Shown here in pieces: positions 31,088-32,772 of a stretch of DNA of 32,772 nt. The first letter of the stretch is position 1. Each line of letters opens with the position of its first letter. The translations under genes were made by a program, and so were the position numbers. The stretch comes from Intrasporangium chromatireducens Q5-1 (GTDB lineage Bacteria > Actinomycetota > Actinomycetes > Actinomycetales > Dermatophilaceae): contig NZ_AWQS01000023.1 of NCBI RefSeq assembly GCF_000576575.1, positions 1 through 32,772 of the forward strand, in the 5' to 3' direction. Under the pieces are notes generated by a model. The model was given only the letters and a program-made list of their open reading frames with translations, had not been told where the DNA came from and made no database searches.

Positions 31088-31344
31088 TTGCGTCAGGTTC
31101 CGGGAGTTCGCTCGGGATGCCGCCAGTGGGCAACTTCGGCGCGATTTCGACACGGCCAGCGAGGTCCCACGGTCCGGACGTGCCCGGCGTTCACCGGATG
31201 CATCGCAACGTCAACGGCTGTCTGTGCCGAATGCGCGTCGAAGTGCGCTGCGTCCGAGGTGTTTGTGGAGGTCAAGGGCTTGGCGGCGACGGAGGGGGGT
31301 CCGTCGCGACAAGGAAGCCGTCAGGCTTTGTGCCGGAGACGCAC
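31088..31344. other. Intergenic stretch with degenerate repeat copy
   Basis: No gene is supported. The main content is copy B of the 90-base repeat (31220-31309). The rest, including the end of the leftward nucleotidyltransferase transcript, shows no hairpin terminator that I can identify. Confidence 0.45.
31220..31309. repeat. Copy B of a roughly 90-base imperfect direct repeat
   Basis: A degenerate version of 30912-31001. The shared end TCCGTCGCGA (31300-31309) corresponds to the anticodon-stem and variable region of the tRNA-Tyr fragment, but the T-arm and acceptor strand are lost. Confidence 0.55.
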
Positions 31345-31881
31345 TCAGTTGCGCCAAGGCCCCAGGAAGCCGCTGATCCGATCGCGGGTCTGGGGCGACA
31401 CCGGTAGGTCGGCGAGTCGGTCAATCAGCGCGTCCGCAGCCAGCAGCTTCGCGTCGAGCAGGGCCGTGACGAAGGCTCGGTCCTTGTCGCGGAAGGCCGC
31501 GAGCTTCGCCAGGGCCAGATCGTGCGGGTCGAGGAAGACTGCTCGAGATGGCCAGGTGGACTGGTTCTGCCACACAACGAGTCGATCCCTCCACCCCGTT
31601 GGCAGCACTGCGGTGCTGACCTCCACTCCTTGGGCGTAGCAGCCGAACTGCTCATCGAAGGGGGACAACTCCCCGATGGCGGCGTCGACCAGGTCGGCCT
31701 TCTTCCCACCAGGGTCGTTGAGGAAGGCGATGTCGACCTCCCGAGAGGCGGTGGCCGGCGCCGGAAGGTCGTCCTCGTCGAAGGAGCCGAGAATCGCTTG
31801 GGAGCCGATGACCAGGATGTCCGGGTCGCCAGCGATGCGCGTGCTGGCCCGCAAAAGGTGTGCGAGTTGGTCGCGATTCAT
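31345..31881 (-). CDS. Nucleotidyltransferase-like protein (DUF6036-type), possible toxin
   Basis: A 178-residue cytosolic protein with a nucleotidyltransferase-type start: ILVIGSQAILGS (22-33, Gly26-Ser27) and, after a short loop, REVDIAF with the acidic pair Glu48 and Asp50. Further blocks are ELSPFDEQFGCYAQG, VLPTGWRDRLV and FLDPHDLALAKLAAFRDKD, seen in a widespread actinobacterial family of unknown activity. The Gly-Ser and acidic pair resemble those of AbiEii/MNT-type enzymes that transfer nucleotides to tRNA or protein. The ATG overlaps the stop of the HTH gene upstream (ATGA). The two-gene arrangement of DNA-binding protein then transferase suggests a toxin-antitoxin-like module; this is inference. 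Confidence 0.75.
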   Translation of the reverse strand: MNRDQLAHLLRASTRIAGDPDILVIGSQAILGSFDEDDLPAPATASREVDIAFLNDPGGKKADLVDAAIGELSPFDEQFGCYAQGVEVSTAVLPTGWRDRLVVWQNQSTWPSRAVFLDPHDLALAKLAAFRDKDRAFVTALLDAKLLAADALIDRLADLPVSPQTRDRISGFLGPWRN

Positions 31882-32390
31882 GCGGCCCGATGCTTGGCGG
31901 CCCAGTGGCGGCGAAAGGACTGGTGCACGGCGAGCCTTTCCTGCTCGTCCAGAACTCCGGCGAAGGGCGAGTTGGCTCGGAGCTCCACGGCTCGTGGGGT
32001 GCGGCTGGCCAGGATGTCGGCGACCGCGTCGACACCCTGGTCGAGCAGCCCCTCCCACTCCCGTAACCAGGACTGGGTCATCCCATCCGCTCGGTGGGTT
32101 CCGCTCCATCGCTCGATGTTCGAGCGCGCTCGAGCCAGCACCCGCTCCGGGTCGCGCAGCAGCGGGCCGAGCAGCGCCCGATGCAGCCACAGCGAGCGTT
32201 CCTCTTCCCGACGCAACACCTGGCCCTCGTCCAAGAAGCTCTGCAGGTCACCGCGGGCGATACGCCGGTGGGAACCGATCACCGAGCAGGGCAGCCTCCC
32301 CGCGTCGCACAGGTCCACGACGTGCTGGCGTGAACAGCCAAGAACCTGTGCCGCCTGCCCGGTGGTGAGCAGCTGCGCTTCAGTGACCAT
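31878..32390 (-). CDS. Helix-turn-helix (excisionase/MerR-type) DNA-binding protein, possible antitoxin
   Basis: A 170-residue protein. Residues about 5-52 form a winged helix of the excisionase/MerR type (LLTTGQAAQVLGCSRQHVVD, then LCDAGRLPCSVIGSHRRI, then a DLQSFL helix). The remainder is a helical domain rich in Arg, Glu and Trp that may bind the partner. The ATG at 32390 has GGAGA close upstream; GTG codons at 32423 and 32414 would add an AT-rich tail that more likely is the promoter. It is coupled to the downstream nucleotidyltransferase gene by a four-base overlap. A regulator-first order with autorepression would be typical of a toxin-antitoxin pair. Confidence 0.8.
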   Translation of the reverse strand: MVTEAQLLTTGQAAQVLGCSRQHVVDLCDAGRLPCSVIGSHRRIARGDLQSFLDEGQVLRREEERSLWLHRALLGPLLRDPERVLARARSNIERWSGTHRADGMTQSWLREWEGLLDQGVDAVADILASRTPRAVELRANSPFAGVLDEQERLAVHQSFRRHWAAKHRAA

Positions 32391-32430
32391 GTCTCCATAG
32401 TCATACGTAAACACAAAAAACACAATAGAG
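32391..32430 (-). promoter_or_regulatory. AT-rich promoter/operator region of the HTH-nucleotidyltransferase pair
   Basis: The leftward strand shows two TGTGTTT-like direct repeats (TTGTGTTTTTTGTGTTTACG) followed by TATGACTAT before the start codon. This is strikingly AT-rich against a roughly 70% GC background. The repeats could be the operator of the HTH protein, and TATGACT or TACGTAT could be a -10. Not proven. Confidence 0.35.
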
Positions 32431-32463
32431 CGCGGGGCGGGTCCGGACAGCGGGCTGGGCGGC

Positions 32464-32772
32464 TTACGTCGCCCGTCTCGTGACGACGGGTGCGCGGCGC
32501 ACGGAGACCCAGGCGAGGGCTCCGGCGACGAGGGATATGAGCAGGACGGGCAGCAGGATCTGCAGCCATGGGATGTCGATGACGACGGTGCTGAGGTCGG
32601 GGCCGTTCTCGGTGAAGGACGCGGTGGTGATCCGCGAGATCGCGATGCCCGGTGCGAGACCGACGAGGACGCCGAGCACGGCGCCGAGTAGCCCCAAATA
32701 GGTCGCTTCCGCTCCGGCTAGCAGGCGTCGCGTGCGTCGGGTGGCTCCTACCGCGGCGAGCGTGCCCAGGAG
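32464..32772 (-). CDS. FtsX-like ABC transporter permease, C-terminal part (5' end outside window)
   Basis: The frame is open to the window edge and encodes the last 102 residues of a permease. LGTLAAVGATRRTRRLLAGAEAT leads into a hydrophobic helix LGLLGAVLGVLVGLAPG. A periplasmic loop follows, then another helix LQILLPVLLISLVAGALAWV and a basic tail. The AAVGATRRTRR segment before a helix is the cytoplasmic coupling motif of FtsX/MacB-type permeases, which work with an ABC ATPase to move lipoproteins, peptides or drugs or to transmit force. The gene runs leftward and ends about 75 bases before the HTH gene start. The substrate is unknown. Confidence 0.8.
   Translation of the reverse strand, partial: LLGTLAAVGATRRTRRLLAGAEATYLGLLGAVLGVLVGLAPGIAISRITTASFTENGPDLSTVVIDIPWLQILLPVLLISLVAGALAWVSVRRAPVVTRRAT

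Overview
This is high-GC DNA with tightly packed, 4-base-overlapping genes and frequent GTG/TTG starts. It also carries a DtxR/IdeR-type iron box and an aerobic (CobG/CobF) cobalamin route with CobN, so it almost certainly comes from an actinomycete. My guess is Intrasporangiaceae or a relative, but that is inference only.

Layout. (1) 1-2100 is a sparse left flank: a terminator hairpin that recurs at the other end of the window, a truncated CYTH-domain gene and a HAD hydrolase. (2) 2116-4663 is an iron-box-controlled efeO-efeB pair (periplasmic iron-binding lipoprotein and Tat-exported DyP peroxidase) without the EfeU permease. (3) 4664-7080 is loosely packed, with three small poorly characterised genes. 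(4) 7081-29467 is a nearly gap-free cobalamin locus. (5) 29468-32772 is a worn accessory flank: an IS481-type transposase scrap, a DoxX-family gene, a broken ArsR-type regulator, a tRNA-Tyr 3' half with its terminator, an HTH/nucleotidyltransferase gene pair, and the 3' end of an FtsX-type permease gene.

The cobalamin locus has six transcription units. The leftward unit chlID-cobO-cobB/C-cobA-cobD-cobK sits behind a B12 riboswitch. The rightward unit cobL-cobM has no riboswitch that I can see. The rightward unit cbiMNQO (cobalt uptake) has a second riboswitch. The leftward unit cobG-cobH-cobIJ has none. The rightward gene cobN has a third riboswitch. The leftward unit cobQ-cobF has none. Together they cover uroporphyrinogen III to precorrin-2 (CobA), ring methylation and contraction (CobI, G, J, M, F, K, L, H), a,c-amidation (CobB), cobalt insertion (CobN with a fused ChlI-ChlD AAA+/VWA partner), adenosylation (CobO), cobyric acid formation (CobQ) and aminopropanol arm attachment (CobD, with the CobC-like domain for the arm precursor). 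CobU/CobP, CobS/CobV and CobT for the lower ligand are not in the window. Three fusions stand out: CobB-CobC, CobI-CobJ and ChlI-ChlD.

The most unusual signal is a short DNA word, GTATGCCGC (extended consensus about ccGTATGCCGCTSAGC). I count 16 copies on the two strands between 2257 and 29156, all inside genes and read in several frames. One near-perfect inverted pair lies exactly in the CobI/CobJ linker, and the same word gives a matching peptide in the unrelated ChlI/ChlD linker. Elements close to the two window ends (acceptor-arm sequence plus terminator) form a direct repeat about 31 kb apart, suggesting an old integration or duplication boundary.
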